A stretch of DNA of 64,000 bases, from NCBI RefSeq assembly GCF_943193025.1, contig NZ_CALPCQ010000001.1:62001-126000 (forward strand), in the 5' to 3' direction. Positions 1 through 9,508 of this stretch are shown in pieces. Position numbers and translations under genes: made by a program. This DNA comes from Lactobacillus agrestimuris. GTDB lineage: Bacteria; Bacillota; Bacilli; Lactobacillales; Lactobacillaceae. Numbering within the stretch: position 1 is the stretch's first letter; every line of letters begins with the position of its first letter. Under the pieces are notes generated by a model. The model was not told where the DNA came from. It did no database searches and saw only the letters and a program-made list of their open reading frames with translations.

Positions 1-26
1 TTCGTTTGCTGGAGGATTTTTATTCT

Positions 27-1796
27 ATGAAAAAATTAAAATTACTTGCTGGCGTTACTTTGCTGTCAGGTGCGGCATTAACATTGGCCGCTTGTGGAAA
101 TTCTAATAGATCAGGCGACGAATCAAAAACTGCTTCAAAATTCAGTGAAACAGTCCCAACTAAAACACCTAAGAACGGTGGTACAGTAAAGGTCGCTGTA
201 GAAACAGATACACCTTTCACTGGTATTTTTAATGATGAACTTGCAACTAGTGCAACCGATACTGAAGTAGCACAATACGGTGCTGAAAGTTTGTTCGCTA
301 CAGACGATAACTACAAGTTCACCAATAAAGGTGCCGCTACTGTTGATATCGATCAAAAGGCTAAGACTATTACTATTAATATCAAGAAAGGCGTTAAGTG
401 GTCAGATGGTAAGCAAGTAAATGCTAAGGACTACGAATATGCTTACGAAATTATTGCTAATAAGGCTTCAAAATCTCAACGCTATACTTCAAGTTTAGCT
501 GAACTTGAAGGTCTTAAAGAATACCACGAAGGCAAGACTGATAAGATTTCAGGTATTGAAATGCCAGATGGTGAAAATGGTCGTAAGATTGTCTTACACT
601 TTAAGACTATGAAGCCAGGTATGGAAATGAGTGGTAATGGTTACTTCTGGGAAACAGCAGCTCCATATCACTACTTGAAGGATGTTAAGTTCCAAGACTT
701 GATGTCAAGTAATAAGATCCGTAAGGCACCTCTTTACTTCGGACCATACAAACTTCAAAAGCTTGTTCGTGGACAATCAGCAACTTGGGTTCCAAATGAA
801 TACTACTACAAGGGTAAGCCAAAGATTAAAAAGATCGTTGCTACTGTTGTTAACCCTAACTCAGTTGCTCAATCAATTAAGTCGAATAAGTTTGATGTAA
901 CTAAGGTCATCAACTCACAATGGCAAAATGTTAAGGGTACAAAGGACGTAAACTTTATTGCTAATATTCCTTTGGCATACTCATATCTTGGATTTAAGGT
1001 TGGTAAGTGGGATGCTGCTAAGGGTGAAAACGTCATGAACAAGAACTCCAAGATGAATAATAAAGCCCTACGTCAAGCTATTGCATACGGTATGAATGTT
1101 AATCAAGTTGCTAAGCGTTACAACTTTGGTCTTTCATTTAGAGTTCCTACTTTGATTCCAAAGCAATTCGGTGACTACTACGACAAGGACATCAAAGGTT
1201 ATACTTATAATATTAAGAAGGGTGAAGAACTTCTTGATAAGGCAGGTTACAAGAAGAAGGGTAAGTACCGTGTACAACCTAATGGTAAGCCATTAACTAT
1301 TTACTTGGCTGCTATGACTGGTAGTTCAACTCAAGAACCAATTGTTCAAAATTACATCCAACAATGGCAAAAGATGGGACTTAACGTTAAGCTTACAACT
1401 GGTCGCTTAATCGAATTTAACTCATTCTACGACAAGGTTCAAAACGATAGTCCAAACGTTGATATGTTCTTAGGTGCATGGTCACTTTCAAGTGAACCTT
1501 CACCAGCTGATCTTTACGGAAAGAACGCACCAATGAACTATAGTCGTTTCACTACACCAGAAAATCAAAAGCTTCTTGATGAAATCGACTCAGAAAAGGC
1601 CTTTGACAATAAGTACCGTGTTGACAAGTTCCACGAATGGCAAAAGTATATGTTTGACCAAGCTTATGTTGTTCCGGTTTCAAACAACTACTCAATTACA
1701 GCTGTTAACAAGAACATTACCGGTTACTCACTTAAGCCATCTAAGTCAATGGGTAACGGATTCCCTAACTGGTACTACGTATCACTTGCAAAATAG
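27..1796 (+). CDS. oppA: Peptide ABC transporter substrate-binding lipoprotein (OppA-type)
   Basis: Extracellular solute-binding protein of the oligopeptide ABC transporter family (SBP_bac_5). It would sit on the outer face of the membrane as a lipoprotein and pass peptides to an Opp permease. The ATG at 27 follows a GGAGG site at 11-15. The product is 589 aa, with a lysine-rich signal peptide and a lipobox ending at Cys23 (LTLAAC). A stretch near residue 125 (KWSDGKQVNAKDYEYAYE) is typical of the family. No permease or ATPase gene is visible next to it, so it is either the last gene of an operon that starts upstream of the window or an orphan receptor. A terminator follows directly. The family is certain; the ligand (peptide length, or a pheromone) cannot be read from the sequence. 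Confidence 0.93.
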   Translation: MKKLKLLAGVTLLSGAALTLAACGNSNRSGDESKTASKFSETVPTKTPKNGGTVKVAVETDTPFTGIFNDELATSATDTEVAQYGAESLFATDDNYKFTNKGAATVDIDQKAKTITINIKKGVKWSDGKQVNAKDYEYAYEIIANKASKSQRYTSSLAELEGLKEYHEGKTDKISGIEMPDGENGRKIVLHFKTMKPGMEMSGNGYFWETAAPYHYLKDVKFQDLMSSNKIRKAPLYFGPYKLQKLVRGQSATWVPNEYYYKGKPKIKKIVATVVNPNSVAQSIKSNKFDVTKVINSQWQNVKGTKDVNFIANIPLAYSYLGFKVGKWDAAKGENVMNKNSKMNNKALRQAIAYGMNVNQVAKRYNFGLSFRVPTLIPKQFGDYYDKDIKGYTYNIKKGEELLDKAGYKKKGKYRVQPNGKPLTIYLAAMTGSSTQEPIVQNYIQQWQKMGLNVKLTTGRLIEFNSFYDKVQNDSPNVDMFLGAWSLSSEPSPADLYGKNAPMNYSRFTTPENQKLLDEIDSEKAFDNKYRVDKFHEWQKYMFDQAYVVPVSNNYSITAVNKNITGYSLKPSKSMGNGFPNWYYVSLAK

Positions 1797-1811
1797 AAAT
1801 AATATTTTTAT

Positions 1812-1846
1812 AAAAAAGTCTAGTTCTATTCAAGCTAGGCTTTTTT
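1812..1846 (+). terminator. Rho-independent terminator after oppA
   Basis: A 12-bp stem with one G-U pair (arms 1812-1823 and 1835-1846) ends in six T. It separates oppA from the rnc operon. Confidence 0.8.
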
Positions 1847-1870
1847 GTATGCACATAAAACTGGTATAAT
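1842..1870 (+). promoter_or_regulatory. Promoter of the rnc-smc-ftsY operon
   Basis: An extended -10 (TGG-TATAAT, 1862-1870) lies 30 bases upstream of the rnc start. The -35 is weak (TTTTTG at 1842-1847, 17-bp spacing) and overlaps the T-tract of the preceding terminator. Confidence 0.6.
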
Positions 1871-1899
1871 CTATAGTATTAGTACGAAAGGCATGGCTT

Positions 1900-2583
1900 A
1901 TGGTAAGTACAAAATTTATTAAACAATTAGACGAAAAATTTGGGATTAAATTTAATAACAAAGAATTACTTGAAGAGGCATTTACTCATTCCTCATATGC
2001 AAATGAGCACCGTGATGCAGTCCGTGATTATGAAAAGTTGGAATTCTTGGGTGATGCAGTTCTGGAATTAGCTATTTCAGATTATGTGTATCGACACTTT
2101 CCTAAGTTGAATGAAGGTGAACTAACCCGTCTTCGTTCAAACATTGTTAGAACTGAAGGATTTTCAGAATTTGCAATCGAATGTGGATTTCAAAATGAAA
2201 TCAATTTAGGAAAAGGTGAAGAAAAAGCTGGTGCACGTCATAGAAAGACTTTACTTGAAGATGTCTTTGAAGCATTTAACGGTGCACTCTTCCTTGATCA
2301 AGGATTACCAGCAGTTCAAAGATTCTTGCACTTCACGGTTTACCCATTAATTGATCAAGGGGAATTCGATGATTCTCGCGATTACAAGACTGATTTGCAG
2401 GAATTTCTTCAACAAAATGGTCCAGTTGAAATTGAGTATCAAACAATTAGTGAATCACAATTGCCATCACATTTTGTTGTTGAATTGAAGATTAATGGTA
2501 AGGTTCAATCTCAAGGTGAGGGACACAATAAAAAGGCCGCAGAACAGCAGGCTGCAAAAGCTGCATTAGAGGAACTCGAATAG
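1900..2583 (+). CDS. rnc: Ribonuclease III
   Basis: Double-strand-specific endoribonuclease that processes rRNA precursors and structured mRNAs. The 227-aa length is normal. The RNase III signature LEFLGDAVLE lies at about residues 47-56. The predicted metal ligands are Glu48, Asp52, Asp121 and Glu124 (EDVFEA). A dsRNA-binding domain fills about 157-227 and ends in a lysine/alanine-rich helix (KKAAEQQAAKAALEEL). The ATG at 1900 is preferred over the out-of-frame ATG at 1893 because it keeps the family N-terminus and sits 8 bases after GAAAGG. It is first in a tight rnc-smc-ftsY operon: smc begins 14 bases after its stop, the usual Firmicutes order. Confidence 0.97.
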   Translation: MVSTKFIKQLDEKFGIKFNNKELLEEAFTHSSYANEHRDAVRDYEKLEFLGDAVLELAISDYVYRHFPKLNEGELTRLRSNIVRTEGFSEFAIECGFQNEINLGKGEEKAGARHRKTLLEDVFEAFNGALFLDQGLPAVQRFLHFTVYPLIDQGEFDDSRDYKTDLQEFLQQNGPVEIEYQTISESQLPSHFVVELKINGKVQSQGEGHNKKAAEQQAAKAALEELE

Positions 2584-2596
2584 GAGGTGCGGATCT

Positions 2597-5500
2597 GTGC
2601 CATTAACTGAATTAATTATTGATGGTTTCAAATCCTTTGCTAAAAAAACAAGTATCCATTTTAATAAGGGAATTACCGGTATTGTAGGTCCTAATGGTAG
2701 TGGTAAGAGTAATATTACTGAAGCAATTCGTTGGGCAATGGGGGAATCTCGGGCGAAAACTTTACGTGGAAATAATATGAAAGATATTATTTTTGCTGGG
2801 AGTGAGTTTAGAAAACCTCTAAATCGTGCCGAAGTAACCTTGGTTTTTGATAATAAAAATCGTGAATTAAGCTTTGATCAGGACCGTGTAGCGATCACTA
2901 GACGAATTTTACGCTCTGGTGATAATGAATATTTGATTAATAATCAAACTGTTCGTTTGAAAGATGTACGTGAATTATTCTTAGATTCAGGAATGTCACA
3001 GAATAGTTTGGCCATCATTTCTCAGGGACGAGTTGATCAAATCTTAAATTCTCGTCCAGAAGACCGACGTGAGATTTTTGAAGAGGCGGCTGGAGTTTTG
3101 CACTTCAAGCAGCAAAAAGAATCGGCTCAAGCACAACTTGAAAAAACAAATGACAACTTGATTCGTATTAATGATCTAGTTAAGGAACTTGAAACACGAA
3201 TCGAGCCACTACATGAGCAAAGCTCGCTTGCAAAAGAGTATAAATTTCAAAAAGCAGGTCTAGATCAAAAATTAAAGACCTTGTTGGCTTTTCAAATTGA
3301 AGATTTAAGTAAGCAAAAAAAGCAGCAAGAAGATTTGGCTACTAAGAATCAAAAGATTTTGTCTAAACTTGATGAAGAAGTTAAACAGTCACAAGCCGCA
3401 GTGATTAAAAAGCGGAATGAATATAAAGAATTACGTGAAAAAAGAGAGAAGATTCAAGGTCAACTTCTTGAGTTAACTCAAACTCTTTCAGAAATTAATA
3501 CTAATTTACAAGTAACAGAACAATCTAAGCAGTTTGATGAAGCTACTAAAACTGAATATAAAAATCAGATGACTCGACTAAAAGAGAAGGTTACAGCACT
3601 TTCAAATGAGATTTCTGATTTAAGTAGTGAAGAAGAACAGGTAAACTCTGAAAAAGAAAAGCTGCAAGCTAAACGCGATGAATTAACTGGACAACTAAAT
3701 GAAAATCCAGATGATTTAAATAAACGTTTAGAAGATCAAAGAAACGAATATATTCAAGTTTTACAAGATCAGACATCAACCAATAATCAATTAGTATATT
3801 TGCGTAATGAATTGAAGAAAACTTCTGATGATAATTCATATCAGAACACTGAAATTGCAGAGCAATTAGAAAAAGCTAAAGCAGAATTAGAAAACTTGCG
3901 TAAGCAGGGAAAGGATTTAACTGCCGAGCGTAAAGCCGAAGTTGAAAAAGATGAAACTATCAAAACTGAGGTTAATAAACTTGCTAACGATTTAGAAATC
4001 TTGCGAAAAGATGTCATTGAAAAAAGAAATAAATTGCAACAAGTTAGTGCTCGCCATGAAGCTTTGGTGAATATTCAAAAACGTCATGAAGGTTATTACT
4101 ATGGCGTTAGAAATGTTTTGAATCACTTAGATAATTATCCAGGCGTTATTGGAGCAGTTGGTGAGTTAATTGCGTTTTCTAATGATCTTGAAGCTGCGAT
4201 GACTACAGCTCTAGGTGGTGGTGTTCAAAATTTAGTAACTGAATCACGTGTTAGTGCTCGTGATGCTATCAATACTTTGAAGCGAACTCATGCAGGACGG
4301 GCAACATTTTTACCCCTAGATGGGCTTCGCAGCTACACAATTCCTAGCTCAACAGTTACGGCTTTAAAGAATATCGATGGTTTTGTTGGGGTGGCAAGTG
4401 ATCTTGTTACTAGTAAGGCCAATATTGATATTTCTGCTGCTATCAAGCATTTATTAGGAAATGTAATCATCGTTAAAACGATTGAAAATGCGATGGTTGT
4501 TTCCAGAAAAGTTGATCGTTATCGTGTGGTTACCTTGGATGGTGATGTCATCTCACCTGGTGGATCAATGACTGGTGGGGTACGTAATCAAAAGAGTAAT
4601 TCCCCACTTCAAACAACTGCCGAAATTAATACTTTAGAGCAAAAAATGATTACTCTGAAGCAACAGTTTGAAGATGGGCAAAAACAATTAGAACAATCTA
4701 CTGAAAAATTAGCACAAACTCGCAAACAGGCACAACAAATTCATGATAAGATTTCTGATTTAAGTCAAAATATCAATGAAACAGCGATTTCTTTTCAAAG
4801 TCAGGATAAAGAAGTTAAGCGCTTGATTGATGCTAATAAATTGCAAGAATCAAGAATCAAAGAACGTGAGGATCAAATTGCTTCACTTAATGAACAAATT
4901 GATGAAAGTAGTAAAAAACAGGAAGAATTGGCCAAACAAGCCGATTTAGAAAAGAATAAGATTGCTGAAATTCAAGCAAGAATTAATAATTTTGCTAGCT
5001 TAAATCAAAAAATTCAAGATCAATTAACTGATTTAGATCCAAAAATTGCGGTGTTTGCTAATAAGTTAGAGAACTTATTAAGTCAAAAGCGTGAAAGAAA
5101 TCAACAGTTAGAAGATAATCAAGGTCAGTTAGATAGTTTGCAGCAGAAGCTTGAAGATTTGTCACATAGTGGGGAACTTTCAGTTCAAAAGAAGAAGGAA
5201 CTTCAAGATAAGAGTAGTGATTTGGAAAAATCGAGGGATGCTCTTCAAAAAAATCTGAACGAATTATCTGCTAAATTGGGGCAATTTGATGCACAAATTA
5301 ATCAGCTTGATCAAGTTGCAAGTCGAAACTATGATTTACGTAAAAATGCAGCTACTGAACAAGAAGAATATTCAGTTAAAATTGCTAAGTTCAATAGTTC
5401 GATTAATCAAAAATTAGAAACTTTAAGTGAAGAATATTCATTAACATATGAAGCGGCTTTGGCTAATGCGGAAGGCAAAAATGATGCAGAAACGCGTGAT

Positions 5501-6163
5501 CAATTAGCTAAGTCAGTAAAGCTTCACAAAATGTCAATTGAAGATATTGGGCCAGTAAATCTCGATTCAATTGAAGAATATGAAAATGTAAAGACGAGAT
5601 ATGATTTCTTAAATCAACAACAAAATGACTTGCTTGATGCGAGAAAAGATCTTGAGCAATCTATGATTGAGTTGGACAAAGAAGTTAAGACTCGTTTTGG
5701 TCAAACTTTTAATAAGGTTGCTGCCAGCTTTACACAAATTTTCCCTGTAGTATTTGGTGGTGGTGAAGCCAAGCTTGTTTTAACTGATCCAGACAATTTA
5801 CTTGAAACAGGAATTGAAATTATTGCTCAGCCACCTGGTAAGAAGCTCCAACGTTTAAGTTTGCTTTCAGGTGGTGAACGTGCTTTAACTGCGATTACTC
5901 TTTTGTTTGCAATGCTTCAAGTTAATCCAGTTCCATTCTGTATTTTGGATGAGGTTGAAGCGGCTCTTGATGATGCGAACGTAACAAGATTCGCACAATT
6001 TTTACAGAAATATGATATGCATACCCAATTTATTGTGATTACTCATAGACGTGGAACAATGCAAGAAGCCAATCAATTATTTGGTGTTGTGATGCAAGAA
6101 TCCGGTGTATCTCAAGTATTATCGGTATCTCTTGATGATATAAAAGATGAGGTGAAGAACTAG
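2597..6163 (+). CDS. smc: Chromosome segregation ATPase SMC
   Basis: Structural maintenance of chromosomes protein, the core of the SMC-ScpAB condensin that compacts and segregates replicated DNA. The product is 1188 aa, the usual length. The Walker A GPNGSGKSN is at residues 31-39. Long coiled coils (about 170-500 and 670-1000) flank a hinge (about 500-660, including GGGVQNLVTE and SPGGSMTGG). The C-terminal head carries the signature LSGGERALTAI (about 1090) and Walker B CILDEVEAALDD. The start is GTG, 7 bases after AGGAGGTG. The stop codon shares one base with the ftsY GTG start, so the two are translationally coupled. Confidence 0.98.
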   Translation: MPLTELIIDGFKSFAKKTSIHFNKGITGIVGPNGSGKSNITEAIRWAMGESRAKTLRGNNMKDIIFAGSEFRKPLNRAEVTLVFDNKNRELSFDQDRVAITRRILRSGDNEYLINNQTVRLKDVRELFLDSGMSQNSLAIISQGRVDQILNSRPEDRREIFEEAAGVLHFKQQKESAQAQLEKTNDNLIRINDLVKELETRIEPLHEQSSLAKEYKFQKAGLDQKLKTLLAFQIEDLSKQKKQQEDLATKNQKILSKLDEEVKQSQAAVIKKRNEYKELREKREKIQGQLLELTQTLSEINTNLQVTEQSKQFDEATKTEYKNQMTRLKEKVTALSNEISDLSSEEEQVNSEKEKLQAKRDELTGQLNENPDDLNKRLEDQRNEYIQVLQDQTSTNNQLVYLRNELKKTSDDNSYQNTEIAEQLEKAKAELENLRKQGKDLTAERKAEVEKDETIKTEVNKLANDLEILRKDVIEKRNKLQQVSARHEALVNIQKRHEGYYYGVRNVLNHLDNYPGVIGAVGELIAFSNDLEAAMTTALGGGVQNLVTESRVSARDAINTLKRTHAGRATFLPLDGLRSYTIPSSTVTALKNIDGFVGVASDLVTSKANIDISAAIKHLLGNVIIVKTIENAMVVSRKVDRYRVVTLDGDVISPGGSMTGGVRNQKSNSPLQTTAEINTLEQKMITLKQQFEDGQKQLEQSTEKLAQTRKQAQQIHDKISDLSQNINETAISFQSQDKEVKRLIDANKLQESRIKEREDQIASLNEQIDESSKKQEELAKQADLEKNKIAEIQARINNFASLNQKIQDQLTDLDPKIAVFANKLENLLSQKRERNQQLEDNQGQLDSLQQKLEDLSHSGELSVQKKKELQDKSSDLEKSRDALQKNLNELSAKLGQFDAQINQLDQVASRNYDLRKNAATEQEEYSVKIAKFNSSINQKLETLSEEYSLTYEAALANAEGKNDAETRDQLAKSVKLHKMSIEDIGPVNLDSIEEYENVKTRYDFLNQQQNDLLDARKDLEQSMIELDKEVKTRFGQTFNKVAASFTQIFPVVFGGGEAKLVLTDPDNLLETGIEIIAQPPGKKLQRLSLLSGGERALTAITLLFAMLQVNPVPFCILDEVEAALDDANVTRFAQFLQKYDMHTQFIVITHRRGTMQEANQLFGVVMQESGVSQVLSVSLDDIKDEVKN

Positions 6164-7521
6164 TGGGATTATTTGATCGAATTAAAAAATCTCTTTTTGG
6201 TAATAAAGAAGACGAAGAAAAGAAAGAACAAGAAGTCGAAAAAGTAGAAGATACTGAAACTTCTGAATCTGATGCAGCTGCAAATGAAGAAAAGCCTGAG
6301 GTTGATGAAAATCAAACTGAATCTACTGATGAAAATGAAGTAGTAGAAAAAGATGAGAAACCTCAAGAAGAAACTCCGACTGAACTTGATCATGAAGTTG
6401 AAGAAGTCGAAACTGAATATGAAAATTCAGATGAAGATTCCGAAGAAAAACCGGATGAAGCTTCAAATGTTGAGGAAGTTGAAGTCAAAGACGAAAAGCA
6501 GGAAACTGAATCTAAATCTGAAGTAGAAGTTGAAGAAAGCGATTCAGAAGATGTAGAAGAAACTACTGATGAAACTGAAGAAGAACAAGATCAAACTGAA
6601 CTTTACGAAAAGGGTTTAGAAAAAACCAATAAAGGTTTTGGTGCGAAGTTAAATGCCTTCTTTGCTAAATTCAGAACTGTCGATGAAGATTTCTTTGATG
6701 ATCTTGAAGATTTGTTAATTGAATCTGATGTCGGTTTTGAAACGGCAGAACAATTAACTGAACAACTTCGTGACGAGGCTAAGCTTCAAAATGCAAAATC
6801 ACGTGATGATCTTAAGCGAGTTATTGTAGAAAAACTTGTTGATCTTTATGACCAAAATGGTAATTCTGATGATGAAAAGCTTGTTTACCATGATGATGGC
6901 AAGCCTAATATTTACTTATTTGTTGGTGTTAACGGTGCAGGTAAGACAACTACAATTGGTAAACTTGCAAAGCGCTTCAAAGACCAAGGCAAAAAGGTTA
7001 TGATGGCGGCAGCTGATACCTTTAGAGCAGGTGCGGTTGAACAACTTGTTGAATGGGGCCGCCGGGTAGATGTTCCTGTAGTAACGGGTAAAGAAAAAGC
7101 TGATCCCGCATCAGTTGTGTATGACGCAACTGAACGTACAATTAATGAAGGCGTTGATTATCTTTTAGTTGATACTGCTGGTCGTCTGCAAAACAAGAAG
7201 AACTTGATGAGTGAGTTAGAAAAGATCCAAAGAACCATTAAGAAACTTGCTCCAGATGAACCAACTGAAACTTTGCTAGTTTTGGATGGATCAACTGGAC
7301 AAAACGCGCTTTTGCAAGCCAAAGATTTTGATAAAACAACCAAATTAACAGGTTTAGTTTTGACTAAACTTGACGGTTCATCAAAAGGTGGGGTTGTTTT
7401 AGCAATCCGTAACGAAATGAACTTGCCGGTTAAATTAGTTGGACTTGGCGAAAAGCCGGAAGATTTGGCTGATTTCGATGCAGCCAACTATGCAATTGGT
7501 CTTTTCCATGGCTTAGTTTAA
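6163..7521 (+). CDS. ftsY: Signal recognition particle receptor FtsY
   Basis: SRP receptor GTPase that docks ribosome-SRP complexes at the membrane by pairing with Ffh. The product is 452 aa. A very acidic, Glu/Asp-rich N-terminal A domain (about residues 15-148) is followed by the NG domain, with G1 GVNGAGKTTT (about 254), DTAGRLQ and TKLDGSSKGG. The acidic A domain is long and low-complexity, common in lactobacilli and thought to aid membrane association. The GTG start overlaps the last base of smc. In Bacillus, ylxM and ffh follow directly, but here about 5.2 kb of other genes intervene. Confidence 0.97.
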   Translation: MGLFDRIKKSLFGNKEDEEKKEQEVEKVEDTETSESDAAANEEKPEVDENQTESTDENEVVEKDEKPQEETPTELDHEVEEVETEYENSDEDSEEKPDEASNVEEVEVKDEKQETESKSEVEVEESDSEDVEETTDETEEEQDQTELYEKGLEKTNKGFGAKLNAFFAKFRTVDEDFFDDLEDLLIESDVGFETAEQLTEQLRDEAKLQNAKSRDDLKRVIVEKLVDLYDQNGNSDDEKLVYHDDGKPNIYLFVGVNGAGKTTTIGKLAKRFKDQGKKVMMAAADTFRAGAVEQLVEWGRRVDVPVVTGKEKADPASVVYDATERTINEGVDYLLVDTAGRLQNKKNLMSELEKIQRTIKKLAPDEPTETLLVLDGSTGQNALLQAKDFDKTTKLTGLVLTKLDGSSKGGVVLAIRNEMNLPVKLVGLGEKPEDLADFDAANYAIGLFHGLV

Positions 7522-7579
7522 TGGTTAGTGGTAAAGTTAAATTATTAAGTTTTTTATATAACTATAAGGAGAAAAAATT

Positions 7580-9004
7580 ATGATTGAACCTAGTGCATGT
7601 ACAACAATCTTAGTTGGTAAAAAAGCATCCGTTGATGGTACTACTATGATTGCTCGCAATGATGATACTTTTAGACCTATTACCCCTCAAAAGTTCATTA
7701 TTGAACCAGCTGCTCATGGTGAGAAAGGTCGCCATATTAAATCATGGCTTAACAAGTTTGAAATGGATCTTCCAGAAGATGCACAGCGTGTTCCAGCAGT
7801 TCCAAACGTTGATTACAAGCATCTTGGATATTACGATGAAAGTGGTATTAACGAAGAAAATGTTGCTATGTCATGTACTGAATCAACATACGGAAATGAA
7901 AGAACTTTAGCTTTCGATCCACTTGTTAAAGATGGTCTTGATGAAGATTGTATGCAAACCGTAGTCCTTCCTTATATCCACTCAGCTCGCGACGGTGTTA
8001 AGCGTCTAGGTGAACTTATTAAGAAGTATGGTTCACCAGCTGGTAACTCAGTTTTATTCAGTGATAAAGACGAAATTTGGTATATGGAAATTGTTACTGG
8101 TCACCACTGGGTAGCACAAAGAATCCCAGATGATTGTTATGCAGCAACTGGTAACCGTGTTGCTATTCAAGAAGTTGATTTTGATAACCCAGAATACTTC
8201 ATGTGGAGTGATGGTATTCGTGAATTCGTTGAAGAACATCACTTGAACGTTGATCATGAAGGTTGGAATTTCCGCCATATCTTCGGTACATACACTGAAC
8301 AAGATCGTCACTACAATACTAACCGTCAATGGTACATTCAAAAGTTGTTCAATCCTGAAATTGAACAAGATCCAGAAGATGGTGATATTCCATTTATCCG
8401 TAAGGCAGCAAAAAAGATTACTCGTGAAGATATCCAATTTGCTTTAGGTTCACACTACCAAGATACTCCTTACGATCCATTTGGTAAGGGAACCGATGAA
8501 GAAAAGCATCGTTTCCGTCCAATTGGTTTGAATAGAACTCAAAATGCTCATATCTTGCAAATTAGAAGTGATGTACCAGAAGATCGTGCAGCAATTATGT
8601 GGTTATGTATTGGTGGTCCAACATTTACACCATTTGTTCCATTCTTTGCTAATATGAGTGATACTGATCCTTCATATAACAACACTTCAATGGATTATAA
8701 TATGAACGATGCATGGTGGTACTATAAGTCACTAGCAGCACTCGTTGAAAGCCACTACCCACAATTTGTTCAACTTGATACAACTTACCTTACTGAACTT
8801 AATCGTTACTATAGAGGTCGTGTAGAAGAAATTCTCAAAGATTCTGAAGGTAAGTCAGGTAAAGAATTAACTGAATTATTGACTAAGGCAAACCAAGAAA
8901 CTGTTGCTCATACTAAGAAGGATAGTGAAGACCTTTGGGGTAAGATGATGATTGAATCAATCAAGATGTCAAAACTTACTTTCAATATGGATGCTAACCT
9001 TTAA
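7580..9004 (+). CDS. pepD: C69-family dipeptidase (PepD)
   Basis: Intracellular dipeptidase of the U34/C69 family, one of the peptidases lactobacilli use to break peptides down to amino acids. The product is 474 aa. The expected nucleophile is Cys7 in the N-terminal SACTTI motif, followed by DGTTMIARNDD, the pattern of the Ntn-type C69 enzymes. No signal peptide is present. The ATG follows AAGGAG. It stands alone after ftsY and is followed by two hairpins. Lactobacilli usually carry several PepD paralogues, so the exact paralogue is uncertain. Confidence 0.92.
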   Translation: MIEPSACTTILVGKKASVDGTTMIARNDDTFRPITPQKFIIEPAAHGEKGRHIKSWLNKFEMDLPEDAQRVPAVPNVDYKHLGYYDESGINEENVAMSCTESTYGNERTLAFDPLVKDGLDEDCMQTVVLPYIHSARDGVKRLGELIKKYGSPAGNSVLFSDKDEIWYMEIVTGHHWVAQRIPDDCYAATGNRVAIQEVDFDNPEYFMWSDGIREFVEEHHLNVDHEGWNFRHIFGTYTEQDRHYNTNRQWYIQKLFNPEIEQDPEDGDIPFIRKAAKKITREDIQFALGSHYQDTPYDPFGKGTDEEKHRFRPIGLNRTQNAHILQIRSDVPEDRAAIMWLCIGGPTFTPFVPFFANMSDTDPSYNNTSMDYNMNDAWWYYKSLAALVESHYPQFVQLDTTYLTELNRYYRGRVEEILKDSEGKSGKELTELLTKANQETVAHTKKDSEDLWGKMMIESIKMSKLTFNMDANL

Positions 9005-9022
9005 TATAAAAATAATTTGTAG

Positions 9023-9103
9023 TACCTAATAGAATTAGGTATTCTTCTATATATTATGCGATAAAAGGATTAATTTCGATATTATATCGGGGTTAATCCT
9101 TTT
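9023..9103 (+). terminator. Two successive hairpins after pepD
   Basis: The first hairpin has arms 9023-9030 and 9034-9041 followed by a T-rich stretch. The second is a near-perfect stem of about 18 bp (outer arms 9063-9073 and 9093-9103, extended inward with G-U pairs) ending in TTTT. Together they isolate pepD from the ABC transporter unit. Confidence 0.7.
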
Positions 9104-9156
9104 AGTTTTGTTTCTTATATTGTGGGAATTAATTTTAATATAAAATCGTATAGTTA

Positions 9157-9185
9157 TTGACTTTGTATTATTTGATATTTATAAT
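9157..9185 (+). promoter_or_regulatory. Promoter of the AT-rich ABC transporter unit
   Basis: TTGACT (9157-9162), 17-bp spacer, TATAAT (9180-9185): a near-consensus SigA promoter. The predicted transcript starts near 9192 and leaves a 5' leader of about 315 nt before the transporter. Apart from a weak hairpin (about 9330-9355) and the small reading frames at 9368-9492, I see nothing else firm in the 9104-9508 gap. Confidence 0.65.
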
Positions 9186-9367
9186 TAAAAAAAGATTAAG
9201 TAGTCATTAATTTGTTAACTTTTGAATTTCTTTGAAAGTCGTAGAAATAGATTAGATTTAGAAGTTAGTGAAGTTAGAAATAATAATCTACAATACTATT
9301 AATTGGTATTTTATTTAAATTAAAAGTAAGCATTTGTTAAAAAGGTGCTTTTAATAATTTTAACTAT

Positions 9368-9492
9368 ATGAGTGAAAATAAAATGAATAATATACTAAAT
9401 TTATAACGTTTAATGATTTAGAAAATTTAAAAGTTAAATCGATTACGGCGATTATTAATAAAGATAGAAGTGTTGTGGTGGAGTATGAATAG
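9368..9492 (+). pseudogene. Possible frameshifted small peptide gene upstream of the exporter
   Basis: A short frame starts at ATG 9368 (MSENKMNNILNL, also an ATG at 9383 after GAGTG) and stops at 9404-9406. The next frame is open from 9392 to 9492, has no ATG, GTG or TTG early enough to start it, and reads TFNDLENLKVKSITAII then NKDRSVVVEYE before TAG. One base shift near 9400 would join them into a charged peptide of about 40 aa ending 16 bases before the transporter start. It could be a decayed peptide substrate or immunity peptide of the exporter, or chance. No family was recognised. Confidence 0.3.
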
Positions 9493-9508
9493 AAGGGTAT
9501 AAATTGTT

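Noticed and set aside
6200-6610. Repeat array in the acidic part of ftsY
   Set aside because: Low-complexity GAA-rich coding sequence for the acidic A domain, with no regular unit.
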